Notes: generated by a model from the letters alone, not told the origin. DNA of 64,000 nt from Apium graveolens (GCF_009905375.1 NC_133657.1:41845853-41909852); one strand, 5' to 3'. Shown: positions 23,615 through 35,650, counted from the stretch's first letter. A program made the numbers and translations.

Positions 23615-24017
23615 ATGCGGATACAATAATACCCTTCGGTCGTCTTAGAACTCCCTTCGGTTTGAACCTGAAAATAAAGAGGATGTGAGGGTTTATCCCC
23701 TGATTTACCTCCGATGTGAGAATTAGTAATTTGAGTGTAGATTAGGTTTAAGAATACAAGAAAGTACTAGTGTTTGAGAGTGTGTAGAGAGAGTTGTTAA
23801 TTTATTACATTTCTGGGATACTTATACTCAAACCTGTACATTTAGTGTTCGTCCTTTATGCGGATAATATGGACGAACGTTTGGAGAGAAAGGAGGAAAC
23901 GTTTCCTTTTGGCTAGGCTTCCCAACGATCGATGTGTCTGTGTTTGGCTCATGTTTATTGGGCCTTCATTCGGACGGGCTTTTACCTATTGGGCTTTCGG
24001 TCATTGGGCCTATGACA
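23615..24017 (-). repeat. putative 5' LTR of the Tat remnant (about 0.4 kb)
   Basis: It lies immediately upstream (minus strand) of the primer-site-like sequence TTTGGCATCGTCTGGGAA. On the minus strand it would start TGTCATAGGCCCAATGACC. The 3' boundary is uncertain because there is no second LTR to compare. Its putative promoter would transcribe away from the host gene. Confidence 0.5.
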
Positions 24018-24925
24018 GGCATATAGCTAACATATAGATTAACATCGGCTTTTCTGACATATACTTTTCTACCAGGTCTCTAGAGTGATGCTAGAGGGTG
24101 CTTCATGGCTGTAAAATCAACAACTCATTCGTTAATAAACCTTCCCACTAGACACGTGAACCTCAAGCCCCCGTTAAAAGATCTGCCTCCTCTATTACCT
24201 CTAAATTCTCAAATGCAAGACCACCGTCTAACATAACATTATTCATTGCTTGTATAATATCATTTGTTGACTTCATTAAACAGAATTCAAACCACGTCAT
24301 ACGACAAGACTTTCTCTCCCTTCTTTAAATATCCCCTTTATTTTATTATGTATCGAAGAACTATCAACAATTAATTAAAGAGAAAAATATGCACGTATAC
24401 AAGTGAGTTATATAAATACGAAGTGTATTTTATAATAAAGTTATGAATACATATTTAAGATATTAAGTCATTATTTTTAAAATTCTTTAAAATAATATGA
24501 TTGGGATCAAAACAAAATATTAATTTAATGAGTTTATTATTTTATCTAAAATAAAAATAAATCTGATTCATTATATTGGTATCAGAGAAAAAATATTATT
24601 TTAACGAGATTATTAAAATAAATTATCAAAAAGAAAATTGAGATTGAAAACAAATTGGGTATAGAAAACATGTAGAGCGGACTCAACCGAGTAAGAGTAG
24701 ATGAATGTTGATTTGAACTTGAACATAAAAATAATATTCGTCTGTCCCAACCATTTCTTTACATTTTTCTTTTTTAGATATCTCATTCAATTCTTTACAT
24801 TTCAAAAATTACCAAAAATAATCGATAAGTCCCACCACTTTTCCACTTTTTCTTCCTATTCACGCTAGTTTTCCTAATCTCTGATTATAACTTGTAGTGA
24901 ATTGTGTGGAAGGAGAAGAAGAAGC
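24018..24925. other. intergenic and upstream region of the host gene
   Basis: This is AT-rich sequence without coding features or clear repeats. It should hold the promoter and 5' UTR of the downstream gene. I see no convincing TATA box within the last 100 bp; a pyrimidine-rich stretch (24839-24880) lies just upstream of the coding start. Confidence 0.5.
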
Positions 24926-27705
24926 ATGCATCTGACTCTGAGCGAGGAGGAGGGCATAGAAGGAAAGAGGTTTGTGGTGACTGGAGGTGTTGGTTTTGTT
25001 GGATCCGCACTTTGTCTTGAGCTTATCAGGAGAGGTGCTACTCTTGTTAGGGCTTTTGATCTTGTTTCCAATTCTTTTTCGTCTCGCCGCCTTGTTGAAA
25101 ATGGAGTTAAATGTATTCAAGGTTTGTTTTTTGCCCTTTTCTCTATGTCTTTTCATTAATTGCTCATAAGTTCTGCGTATTCCACTTTTCTTGGGTTATC
25201 TTTATTTGTTGTGTGATATCCCCTATTCTTGTAGTTTAGTTGAAACTCTTAGTGGAGGCATGAGTGAGTGTGTGACTATCCAAATTTCTGCATTTTGACC
25301 CTTTTTTTAGAATGAATAAAAATTTAACACATTTTAGGAGCACTGAAAACATGTGCATTCATGGAGACATTTCAGATCAATTGCTTTATGACACTTCTCA
25401 GTACTAGTTCGTATCCAACAATACTACTCTAAAAGCAGGCACTCACTTATGTAATTGTTTCAATGTTCATAGTGTTTATGAAGCATCACATGGCATGTTA
25501 AATTTATATATACGGTGGTTTCCTATTGAATCTGCTATTTCTTCAAAATGTTTCTAGGGGATATAACTCATAAAAAGGATGTTCACAGAGCATTGCGTGG
25601 GGCTGACTGTGTGTTCCACCTTGCTTCGTTTGGTATGTCTGGGAAAGAAATGCTGCAATATGGTCGCATTGATGAGGTCAATATAAATGGTACCTGTCAT
25701 GTTCTGGATGCTTGCATTGAGCACGGGATCAAAAGACTTGTATATGTGAGCACATATAATGTAGTGTTTGGGGGAAAGGAGATTGTTAATGGAAATGAAA
25801 CTTTTCCATATTTTCCCATGGATGATCATGCTGATCCATATGGCCGTAGCAAAGCTATTGCAGAGCAGTTAGTTCTGAAGAGTAATGGGCGTCCTTTTAA
25901 GTAAGTAGGGCCCTTCTTCATTTCTTGTCTAGGGGAAATGTTTGTTTTCAAGGACTGTAATCCCTTCGCTATTTTTTAAATTTGTACTCCATTGTCAGTG
26001 TCTAATCCCTTGGTTTAAACTCATGAACAAGGTTCATCCAGTTGTAGGGTTGTTTGCGGAAAAATTTTAATGACAAAAGTTGTGGTTTTATATCTTTGTT
26101 ATGTAGAGAAAAAGATGGGAAATGTCTGTATACCTGTGCAATCCGTCCGGCTGCTATATATGGTCCAGGTGAACAGAGACATTTGCCTAGGATTGTGAAT
26201 CTAGCCAAGCTAGGCCTACTACCATTTAAAATAGGTGAAGTGAACGTGAAATCAGATTGGGTGTATGTAGATAACCTGGTACTGGCTTTAATAATGGCGA
26301 GTATGGGACTTTTGGATGATATTCCAGGGAGAGGAAGTCAGCCAGTTGCTGCCGGTCAGCCATATTTTATCTCAGATGGTAGAATTTATTCTGTTGCCTA
26401 TTCTTATTGTTTATATAATGACTAATGTTTCTCGTGACTGTTTAATTGATTAGACCCGACATTGTCTTTTTGTTCAATGATTTGATATCCATACAGGATC
26501 ACCAGTAAATACTTTTGTATTTCTTCGGCCATTGCTCCAAAGCTTGGAATACGACATGCCAAAAGCATCACTAGCAGTTCCCCACGCTCTTATATTGGGA
26601 AAGTTTTTTTTGGCATTGTACACTGTCATGTATCCATGGTTAAATAAATGGTGGCTTCCTGAGCCATTGATGCTACCCACTGAAGTCCACAAGGTTTGTT
26701 TTGATATAGAAGTGTCATTTATCTATATACAAACAACTTTAAACTTAACTTTATTTCAAATTTTGAATTTGTTAAATAGTGTGACTAATCCTCAAAAACA
26801 AAGGTTACATGGTACAGTTTTACCACCCTGATTTTCCAGTAATATTATTCCTAGATGAGAAATATGATTCTTGAATATCGTGCTTGGCACAATAGTCCAG
26901 GTAGTGGTCGTTTATTATGTCATGGATTTGAACCATTGAAAAACAGCCTCTTAAGTAAATTTACTGTAAGGTTGTGATGTTGTCTAGATCAGGGCCTTCT
27001 TGTTCCGGACTCTATTGCTGTGGTAGTCTTGTACTGAGTACGGCCTTGGGGAATCCAAATCATTACTTGAAGTGAAGGCAAATTAGGCAATGACAGAATT
27101 TGTAGTTAAGACTCCTGCTTTGTGATGCCAACTAATGGATTTAACTAAATTTTAGAACTTGGCATGTTGGATGCCAATTACTATTGTTTATCCAAAAGTC
27201 AAAGATGGGTACATTCCGTACTTATATCTCATTATCAATCCCCAATCTTTGACAGGTTGGTGTTACCCATTACTTCTCAACGTTGAAAGCGAGACAGGAA
27301 TTGGGATATATTCCCCTCATGAATCCTCAAGAGGGCATGGCTGCAACCATCTCATACTGGCAGGACAAGAAACGAAAAAATCTAGATGGGCCTACCTTCT
27401 TAACTTGGATTTTAGTACTGGGTGGAATGCTAGCAGTGTTTGCTGCAGCTTACTTGCCGGATATTGGTCCTGTGCCACTAATCAGGGCTATAGCTCTTTT
27501 TGTTTTTCGTTCTATATGGGGTATAAAGGTTCTTTTCTTTCTGTCCGTTGCAGCTCATATTGGTGAAGGTATTTATGCTTATCAATTGGCAAAAAAAGTA
27601 GATCCGGAAAATTCACAGGGCTGGCTCTTGCAGACTGCAGCTCTTGGAATGTTTTCTCTGCGTTTTCTGCTGAAGAGAGCCAAGCAGGATAAATTGCATA
27701 TTTGA
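24926..27705 (+). CDS. SDR42E1/3beta-HSD-like membrane oxidoreductase (5 exons, 485 aa)
   Basis: Proposed exons are 24926-25121, 25558-25900, 26107-26378, 26497-26693 and 27256-27705. All introns are GT-AG and the joined frame is open for 485 codons. The start ATG at 24926 is the first in frame and lies 18 codons upstream of the cofactor motif. Residues 19-26 are TGGVGFVG, the NAD(P)-binding glycine motif of an extended short-chain dehydrogenase. S130/T131 and Y160-x3-K164 (YGRSK) are the expected catalytic residues; AIRPAAIYGPGEQRHLPRI follows in exon 3. The C-terminus has hydrophobic segments at about 383-403 and 420-440, suggesting a membrane-bound enzyme, probably of the ER. The family is related to 3beta-hydroxysteroid dehydrogenases; the substrate is not known from sequence. 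No damage is seen. It is the only host gene in the window. Confidence 0.9.
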
Positions 27706-28192
27706 TCCATACATGATTTGACCATATATTAATAACCAGGAAGTAGAATCATCTTTCTACCTGTGGAAAAACATATTAATTTTTTGGTGGATGAATATGA
27801 ACAATTGGAAACTGTAATTGTTGTGCAAAGAAAATATATACGTATGTTTGTAGTTTTGTTGCCAATTATACAATAGCAGAATTTGATGCAGCTTTAAGGA
27901 CTTGAGAACATGCTTTACAGGTTTATAAACCAGTTGGAAACTTGAACATTTTTCAAAATATTTATAAATATGCACCGGCTTCTTATGACTCATGACTACA
28001 GTATACCTATTACCTAGCATGGGCTTTTGATAGTGAGAACGGAGATCTAATTTTAACCATATAATTTTTAAATTTTAATTAGACCTAACCACACAATTTG
28101 TTATTAATTTTATTTTCCCCAAGTCACCCCTACCTCGTCCCCTGCACTCTCCCAACGTCCCTTCATCACCCATCGGCCGCCAAGCTCCGCCC
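27706..28192. other. 3' flank of the host gene
   Basis: This contains the 3' UTR and downstream intergenic DNA. From about 28110 it becomes C-rich, and the same C-rich sequence resumes after element A at 33878, showing that A interrupts formerly continuous DNA. No gene is seen. Confidence 0.6.
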
Positions 28193-28197
28193 AGCCC

Positions 28198-29181
28198 TGT
28201 TAGTCCCTAACAATACAATAAGAATTACAGAAGGGGGGTTAAATGTAATTCTCACAGCTTTTTCAAAACTAAATTGTTCTTGCTTGATAAAATGTAAAAG
28301 TAATAAAAATAAATGCTTTTAAAACTTTCTGGTGGATTTGAAAGTATCCACCAGATATATATATATACATATATATCAATAAGAACTCTGTGAAGCTAAA
28401 ATGGCTCACAGTTGCTTTATAAGTTGAACAATCAAACTACAGAGAAATTCTTAACAAGTACAGCTTTTTCTATCTCTCTTTTAAATGTGTTTGCTTAGTT
28501 AATTGTTCTACTAACTACACTTGGTTTATATATCACCAAGTTCACATGACAATAAGACAAGATAATAAAACAAAACATATCTAGTCTAACTCCATGCTAT
28601 TTCACTACTCTGTTCCAGTATCTTTGAATATATTCACAATTGCATGGAAATGATAATGCTTCTTTGTTCTCAAATTCCTGCTTAACAGGCTGCCACATTC
28701 CTTTTGTAGACACCCGACGCATGTGACTGTGTTGTCACTGTCAACATATATTTGAATTTGATCATCCGTCGGGAGTCTTGTAGATCATTCGCCGGGTAGC
28801 TTTGTTGATCATCCGTCGGGTAGCTTTGTTGATCATCCGTCAGGTAGCTATTGTCACTTGACTCTATTTCACTTACACAGAATTACAAGACATTACTTAT
28901 TTACAATTAATCAACCTATTCTGCATATCCACTAGTAGTCAACATGACTCATATACTCCTACAGAATTTGCACAAAGTTGTTTGCAGAAATGTGCTATAA
29001 TACTTATTTATTACATAAGCTACTCACTCGATGAATGTCAATTGGTCATCCGTCAGGACTCTAAGGTTCATTCGTCGGGACTATATTTGATCATCCGTCG
29101 AGTGCTACAAAATTACACTAAGTTGAATCTACTAAGGTATTTTGTTAATTTAATCACCAAGTACACAACATATTCCTAACA
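28198..29181 (-). repeat. 3' LTR of element A
   Basis: It matches 32882-33872 along its length. It carries clusters of the motif ATCATCCGTCGGG and variants at 28760-28845 and 29045-29105, spaced about 24 bp in the first cluster. A polypurine tract (minus strand, ATTGGGGGAGAT-like) adjoins at 29182-29193. Confidence 0.95.
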
Positions 29182-29419
29182 ATCTCCCCCAATTTATGTC
29201 TTCTACAATTGTAGCCATAAATTAAGAGAACTTGATGATAACAAAACACCCTAAAAATATAGATTAAAATATAGTAGATAAAAACTGATAAGTGCTACTT
29301 GTTTTACTGAGAATTGAACAAGGCAAAGTGTACAAAGAGTTGCTCACAATCATTATCAAGGTGCTCCTCTAGTCTGAGCAGATAAATCTATTTCCTTGAT
29401 TGTCTAGATTTCTTCCCAA

Positions 29420-30164
29420 GCTTCCTGTTGTTCTCTTCTATTTGATTCTGGAGTTGTCTGTGGAATTCAAGCTCATCAGCTTCAGATGTATTCAACATTC
29501 CTTGCATTTCCAAAAGAGTCTCATTTCTAGAGATGCTCAGTTGAGCATCCAGTCTGAAGAATCTTCTGACTCACTTATCATCCATGAATTCCATCAGCCA
29601 ATAAGGCCTCAGATGCACTCTACTTCCTGTGTAAGGAATAGTTAAAGCCTTTGGGAGTGCATCTTTAGCTCTATTACTACTCAGCTCTTCAATCTTCTTT
29701 AGAACTAGTCTTCTTGCAGTTACATTGAATCCAAAGTTCTTCTTGAAGGATGAATAGACCTTTATCAGTACTGAATGGCTTTCTTGAAGAATCCTGTGAA
29801 GTGGCCATATGATCTCTTTTCCTTCCTTGTACTTGAACACTAGCCTTTCAGGAAGATGTCTGTAAGCATCAATCCCTCTTACTTCTTCTAGTTCATCCAA
29901 GAAGAGATTTAAATCATAAAATTTCTTGATATCACATATATACAAGAGTTCTCCCTTGTTGACTTTGGGTTGAACTTTGGCTAGTGTCTTAGTTCTGAGA
30001 GTCACAGGCTTCAGTTTCTTGATTGCTCTAATCTTTATTTCCTTGGCTTCTTGAATAGAGGTAGATTTGATTCAGAAATTGGTAGATTATCCCAGTCTGT
30101 TGGCTCATCCTTTGGAATGATAGGTTCGCCATGGTAGTTCTTGAATGGATCTACCTTGAATTCC
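29420..30164 (-). pseudogene. C-terminal part of the 3' ORF of element A
   Basis: The frame at 29571-30005 (LYICDIKKFYDLN; RHLPERLVFKYKEGKEIIWPLHRILQES; YWLMEFMDDK) closely matches the element C ORF at 46236-46979. A TGA at 29571-29573 interrupts it, and homology continues to about 29420 (ETLLEMQ; ELEFHRQLQNQIE). On its N-terminal side it begins at 30164, fused to protease by deletion. The function is unknown. In SIRE-type elements an extra ORF at this position is often called env-like, but nothing here shows an envelope protein. Confidence 0.75.
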
Positions 30165-30410
30165 CTTATCACAAAGCTGGCTGATACTCAACAGATTATG
30201 CTTGAGACCATCCACTAGGGCAACCTCTTCAATGATGACATTGTCTTTTAAAATCAAGCCATATCCCACAGTAAAACCCTTGCTGTCATCTCCAAAAGTA
30301 ATACTTGGGCCAGCTCTTTCCTTGAACTCAGTGAGCAGGGTAGAATCTCCAGTCATGTGCCTTGAGCAACCACTATCCAGATACCACAGATTCTTTCTGT
30401 TTCCCTCCAT
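30153..30410 (-). pseudogene. protease fragment of element A, joined to 3' ORF sequence
   Basis: The piece begins MEGNRKNLWYLDSGCSRHMTG, with the copia protease motif DSG, continues to a LLSISQLCDKG motif and then switches to sequence that in element C belongs to the 3' ORF (VDP-KN-HGEPI), read here in the wrong frame. The junction lies at 30153-30164. Element B shows what normally follows this point: the rest of protease, then integrase, RT and RNase H. Confidence 0.85.
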
Positions 30411-30424
30411 ACATAAAAATCAAA

Positions 30425-32821
30425 TCAAGTTGATTTTGGTACCCAAGTTTCCTTGGGTCCTGCCTTGTTAGCTTTCTTCTTTGGTTTCTTAGTTTTAATC
30501 TCATTTGACTTGGGAATTTCTGATTCATCTTTAGTCATTTGAGTTGGACCTTTGAAACCAGTCATTTGAATAGAATTATCATGCATATTTTGATTAACAG
30601 GAAAAGGCATGCTATTTGCAAACATGTTATTCCAGTAAGGCATGCTAAATGGTATTTGGGGCATACTAAATGCAGCATAATAAGGATTAGGTGCAAATGG
30701 CATAGCAGTAAATTGTGCATTCATATTCTGAGCAGACATAACATTCATAAGCATAGCAGACATGGCATTCATGTTGGGAAAAGAAGGGGGTACAGTCATG
30801 GAAGTAGGCATGGCAATCTTGCAATTAACAGAAAAATGATTAACACTACCACACTTAACACAGATTTTTCTTGGAGCATATTTATCAGGTGTGTAGTTGT
30901 TATGTTTGTTAATTCTTACTTTCCCATTTCTATTGTTTTTCTTTTGGCATCTGTTTTAACCTCAATCTTTTCTAATCTGTCATTCAATTGCTTGATGGAC
31001 AGATGACCAACATTCTTTCGTTTCCTTCCTGACTTGACTTGATTCTCCTGGAATAAAGTTCTTGAAAACAAATCCATATTTCTCATTCAGCTTGGCTAGC
31101 TTAGCTTTGCTCACTGGTTTACTCACAGCTGACGGATGTGGCTCTCTGTCACTCGATGGATAATCCTTTTGATTATCTGACGAATGATCTTCGTCATCCG
31201 TCGAGTCAACATCTGTAGACAGTCCTTCAACCATATTGGATTCCATCTTCTCCTTGCTCTTCTTCCAGGATGCATCACAAAAGGACTCAATACCTTGAAC
31301 TTTTGTGATTTGAGCATGGACATCTCTGGATGATTTCCATGCCTTGATCACTTCTTGTTCACGTTCAAGCTGCTTCTTCAAAAAAATTTCTTTCTTCAAG
31401 GACTCAGTTAATTCATCCTTAGCAATCGTACAATCAATTCTCAATTTCTCAAATTTAATAAATTGAGACTCTAGCACATTATTCCTCTCACTTAAAAATA
31501 AATTATTTTCTTTAATTTTTGCATTTTCCTTAGTTAGGGACTTAAGAGTAACACGCAAATGATATAATTATGTGGACATGTCATTGATTGCATCATTACA
31601 CTCATCTTGAGTCAAATATGCTAGGTTAATGGTGATTACCTGATTACTTGAAGAACTTGTTTCTGTCTCATCAGACTTGGCCATCAGGGCTAGGTTGACG
31701 TAGCTTGTTTCTTCATCTTCATCCAATCCATTAGTTGCCCCGTCATTTTCTTGTGTAATGAAAGCCCTTTCCTTTTGCTTGAGAAACTCAAAGTATTTCT
31801 GTTTATAATCAACAGGCTCAAACTTCTTCTTGCTGGAATCTGACTTTCTGCACTCATTTGCAAAATGACCAGCTAAGCCACATTTGAAACACTTGAATTT
31901 TGATTTATCCACCATGTTTCTATTTGGCTTGACAGCTCCAAAGTTCTTCTTGAACTTGAGCTTGGCAAATCTCCTGGATAAGAATGCTAAATGTTCATCA
32001 ATATCATCCATGTCAACTTGACTCAATTGATCTTCATTTTCAGCTACCAGCCCTTTGCCCTTGTTTTCACAGATCTTTGATGCGGACTCAATAGCTTCTA
32101 CCTTCATCTCTTTCTCTTTCTCCAACTCAGCAACCGGTGCTATGGATCCTCCTTTCTTCCTTCATTTCTCCATCCGTTCATCTTGCTCCATTTCAAGCTC
32201 ATAAGTTTTCAGAATGTCATACAGTCTCTCTAGGGTAAACTCCTTGTATTCTTGTGAATTTCTCAATGAGACTGTCATTGGATTCCACTCCTTTGGAAGA
32301 GATCTAAGGAACTTGAGGTTAGAGTCTTTTTTTTGGTAGACTCTTCCATGCAACTTCAGGGCATTTAGTAGCTTTTGAAATCTACTAAAAATATCAGTGA
32401 GAGACTCACTTTCTTCACAGTGGAAATGCTCATATTGCTGAATCAGTAACTGCATCTTATTTTCCCTTACTTGTTCAGTACCATCATAGATTATTTGAAT
32501 TGTGTCCCAAACCTCCTTGGCTGTTTTGCAGTTAATGATGTTATCAAACATATCACCATCAACTCCATTGAATAATATGTTCATGGCCTTCTTGTCTTTC
32601 CTGACTTGTTCAATATCAGGGTCTAACCATTCATGCCTTGGTTTGGGAACATATGGCTCATTTTCAGTTATAGCTCTCATTGGTATATGAGGCCCTCTCT
32701 CTATGCAATCCACATAGGCCTCATCTTGGGAAAGAAGATGAAGGTGCATTTTTACCTTCCAGTGGTGGGAATTATCTTTGTCCAGAAAAGGAATTTTGAC
32801 TCCAACATCCTTCTTGTTCAT
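30425..32821 (-). pseudogene. gag of element A
   Basis: The order is: capsid-like UBN2-type domain (32162-32821; WKVKMHLHLLSQDEAYVD; EVWDTIQIIYDGTEQV; LKFLRSLPKEWNPM), charged linker, CCHC knuckle CFKCGLAGHFANEC (about 31862-31905), a long coiled-coil-like region (30980-31558), a second knuckle-like motif CVKCGSVNHFSVNC (about 30825-30870), then a Met/Asn/Pro-rich linker (30425-30811) ending near protease. Breaks are a TGA at 32162-32164, a TAA at 31568-31570 and a frameshift near 31010. The pieces are otherwise collinear. Gag of this size is usual for SIRE-like elements. Confidence 0.88.
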
Positions 32822-32868
32822 CTTGCTATTTGTTGTGATCTTTGCACTCTTTGTACTTCAAGAGCATG

Positions 32869-32880
32869 CTCTTATACCAA
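32869..32880 (-). other. primer binding site of element A (mutated)
   Basis: The minus strand reads TTGGTATAAGAG directly inside the 5' LTR. It differs from the usual TTGGTATCAGAG at one base. The site supports minus-strand polarity. Confidence 0.75.
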
Positions 32881-32881
32881 T

Positions 32882-33872
32882 TGTTAGTCCCTAACAATAC
32901 AACAAGAATTATAGATGGGGGGTTGAATGTAATTCTGGCAACTTTTTCAAAACTAAATTGTTCTTGCTTGATAAAATGTGAAAGTAATAAAAACAAATGC
33001 TTTTAAAACTTTCTGGTGAATTTGAAAGTATCCACCAGATATATATATATATATATACATATATATCAATAAGGACTCTGTGAAGCTAAAATGGTTCACA
33101 GCTGCTTTACAAGTTGAACAATCAAACTACATAGAGATTCTTAACAAGTACAACTTTTTCTATCTCTCTTTTAAATGTGTTTGCTTAGTTAATTGTTCTA
33201 CTAGCTACACTTGGTTTATATATCTCCAAGTTCACATGACAATAAGACAAGATAATAAAACAAAACATATCTAGTCTAACTCCATGCTACTTCGGTACTC
33301 TGTTCCAGCATCTTTGAATATCTTCACAATTGCATGGAAATGGTAATGCTTCTTTGTTCTCAAATTCCTTCTTAACAGGCTGCCACATTACTTTTGTAGA
33401 CACCGGACGCATGTGACTGTGTTGTCACTGTCAACAGATATTTGAATTTGATCATCCGTCGGGAGTCTTGTAGATCATCCGTCTGGTAGCTTTGTTGATC
33501 ATCCGTCGGGTAGCTTTGTTGATCATCCGTCGGGTAGCTATTGTCACTTGACTCTATTTCACTTACACAGAATTACAAGACATCACTTATTTATAATTAA
33601 TCAACCTATTCTGCATATCCACCAGTAGTCAACATGACTCATATACTCCTACAGAATTTGCAATAAGTTTGTTTGCAGAAATGTGCTACAATACTTATTT
33701 ATTACATAAGCTACTCACTCGATGGATGTCAATTGGTCATCCGTCAGGATTATAAGGTTCATTCGTCGGGACTATATTTGATCATTCGTCGAGTGCTACA
33801 AAATTACACTAAGTTGAATCTACTAAGGTGTTTTGTTAATTTAATCATCAAGTACACAACATATTCCTAACA
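32882..33872 (-). repeat. 5' LTR of element A
   Basis: It begins TGTTAGTCCCTAACAATAC on the plus strand and ends CATATTCCTAACA. It has the same ATCATCCGTCGGG clusters (33450-33535 and 33735-33795) and a (TA)n tract near 33040-33065. Confidence 0.95.
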
Positions 33873-33877
33873 AGCCC

Positions 33878-34371
33878 CTCCATCAACAACCCCCTCTCTC
33901 TCCACGCTTCCCTGCTTCCATGTCACTTTATGTCCTCTTTTCTTTCAACTTCATCTGATCAACAACGTAAACATGGCCTCAAATCTTCTCAATATTTGTT
34001 CAATTTTTCGATCTGCCTAATTTACAATGATGATGAAGATTTTTGTAATTTTCATCCAATTTTGACCTCCTGGTAACCAATACAACGAGTCCTTGGTATA
34101 GATTTATGTATAAGTTTGGTGATATGTGTTATAAATTCATTGATTGTGGCTTAGATTTGATTATGTAATTAGGAGTATGTAGATGATGGTAGTGGAGGTA
34201 TTGGGGGTTCTGGTGGTGGTGGTGGTTATAATCTTCTCGTGGTGTTTTGTAATTAGATACGGTGATTTTTGTCATAATGTTAAAAATCAAATTTGATGAA
34301 CGGATTTGGTGGCTAGATCTGGTGGGTAAAGGCAGTTGTGGTGATTTTCTTTCTGTTGTGCAAGACATGCC
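33878..34371. other. intergenic DNA between elements A and B
   Basis: It begins with C-rich sequence continuing that left of A, then AT-rich sequence with a short GGT-rich run (about 34190-34230). No convincing gene is present; the His-rich open frame on the minus strand is compositional. Confidence 0.5.
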
Positions 34372-34599
34372 TGTACTATAACAAGACTAAGTCAAATTAA
34401 CAGCCCTAAGTAAGTTGTATGATAATTTAAGTTTGCATTTTGTATTGTTTCACTTAAGTCTGTAAAAGTGTAAATAGATTAGACTGGAGTATTTTTCTGT
34501 AAACAGTCTCAAACCTAAGAATAAACTTTAGAAGAAGATCCTTAAAGACAATGTGACGAAACTTGGAGTTAAATAAATTTGTTTTGGGGAAAACATTAT

Positions 34600-35050
34600 A
34601 AGTCAAGAAATCTACAAGTCACATATTAAGTCTTATAGAGAAGTCATTCGAAAACTCCATAATGACTTATCGACAAGTTAAAATCAGCTTATAGAGAAGT
34701 CTCAAAGATATCAACAAGTCATGAAGATATGAAATTTGGAGATATCGACAAGTCATTTTTGCAATAGAGAACTCAGAGATATCGACAAGTCAAATTCAAG
34801 ATGGTGAAGATTGAAGATATCGACAAGTCAAATCTTCACTAGAGATCTCAGAGATATCGATAAGTCAATCTGCCTATAGAGATTTCAGAGATATTGAGTC
34901 TCTTCTAAATGCAGAAATTCAGAGATCTCGACAAGCCAAATTCTCTTACAGAGAACTCAGAGACTTCGATAAGTCAAAAAGATTATAGAGTAATAGGAGA
35001 TTTTGATAAGCCATTATACTTATCGAGATGTCGAGTTCTCTATATAACTA
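34600..35050 (+). repeat. ATCGACAAGTCA repeat cluster in the B LTR
   Basis: At least eight variants of (GAGAT)ATCGACAAGTCA occur, spaced irregularly at about 30-60 bp and separated by related GAGAACTCAGAGAT-like text. The same words recur at 41490-41990. Confidence 0.8.
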
Positions 35051-35326
35051 ACTGGAGATCTTGACGTAAAACTTAAGTATATAATGCAGACCAGTTAAAT
35101 ATCGAAGATTATCAATCAACAAATAAATCAGTCATTGATTTAAAAAGTCTACAAAAAGCAGCTTGAAGAGTACAAGATCAAAGGCCAAGATTAACTAACA
35201 AAGTAAAGTCACAGACATGCATGATTTACAAAGATACACCAAGTCAAAAATAGAAAGTTTTAGTTAACTTAAATTATGGTTTAGTACATGCTATTGTATG
35301 CTGTGTAAAACCCGTGTTTTCTGTTC

Positions 35327-35332
35327 TATAAA
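35327..35332 (+). promoter_or_regulatory. putative TATA box of the B LTR
   Basis: TATAAA lies about 320 bp before the LTR end, in the expected U3/R region. Support is position and sequence only. Confidence 0.45.
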
Positions 35333-35650
35333 GTAAACACTCGATGCTTTGTTTCAGTTGTAACAAATAGATCTAGAAAATCTTGTAACTCTCAAGAGAG
35401 AAGCTGAGTTCTTTATCAACAAAGAACCAAGAAATTTGTAGCAAGACATACTTGATTTTAATATAAAATTAAGTGAGTTTTGAAAGATAGTGTGTTATTA
35501 TGCATGTTTTACTATTCGTGTTAAAATATATTATCTCTACAGTTAGACTACTTTGTTCATCATATCCATAACAATTTGAAAAGCTTAAAAATAATCTAAA
35601 ACACATTCACCCCCCCCCCCCCCCCCGTGTTGTATTCATTACCTAACAAG

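Larger units (their letters stand above)
19743..24017 (-). mobile_element. Tat-type Ty3/gypsy remnant
   Basis: On the minus strand the order is putative 5' LTR (23615-24017), primer site (TTTGGCATCGTCTGGGAA-like, about 23583-23602), gag (about 21967-23500), protease, RT, RNase H and the start of a second RNase H domain, cut at about 19743. The RT blocks VDYTDLNKAC and YVDD, and the second RNase H start (W-KLFLDGP), are typical of the Tat branch of non-chromovirus Ty3/gypsy. No integrase or 3' LTR remains. Frames are broken throughout, so this is an old truncated copy. It ends about 0.9 kb upstream of the host gene. Confidence 0.85.
28198..33872 (-). mobile_element. A: SIRE-like Ty1/copia deletion derivative
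   Basis: It is bounded by LTRs of 984 bp (28198-29181) and 991 bp (32882-33872), with TGTTAG...CTAACA ends, and flanked by the 5-bp target duplication AGCCC (28193-28197 and 33873-33877). On the minus strand it holds a primer site, a large gag and the start of protease, then jumps directly to the C-terminal part of the 3' ORF also seen in element C. Integrase, reverse transcriptase and RNase H are absent. The LTRs differ at a few percent of positions by eye. Confidence 0.95.
34372..35648 (+). repeat. 5' LTR of element B
   Basis: The right end (CATTACCTAACA, 35648) is fixed by the adjacent primer site. The left end TGTACTATAACAAGAC at 34372 is inferred, because the second LTR is not in the window. 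A cluster of GAGATATCGACAAGTCA-type repeats fills 34600-35050. A TATAAA box lies at 35327-35332 and a run of 17 C at 35610-35626. Confidence 0.65.

Noticed and set aside
28098..28322. Plus-strand frame spanning the left edge of element A
   Set aside because: It crosses the insertion junction at 28198 and so cannot be an ancestral gene.
34129..34368. His-rich frame on the minus strand between elements A and B
   Set aside because: Low-complexity translation of a GGT-rich run; no domain and no supporting structure.
34600..35050. CRISPR-like array of similar repeats
   Set aside because: Unit spacing is irregular, repeats vary, and the cluster lies in a plant retrotransposon LTR; there are no cas genes.
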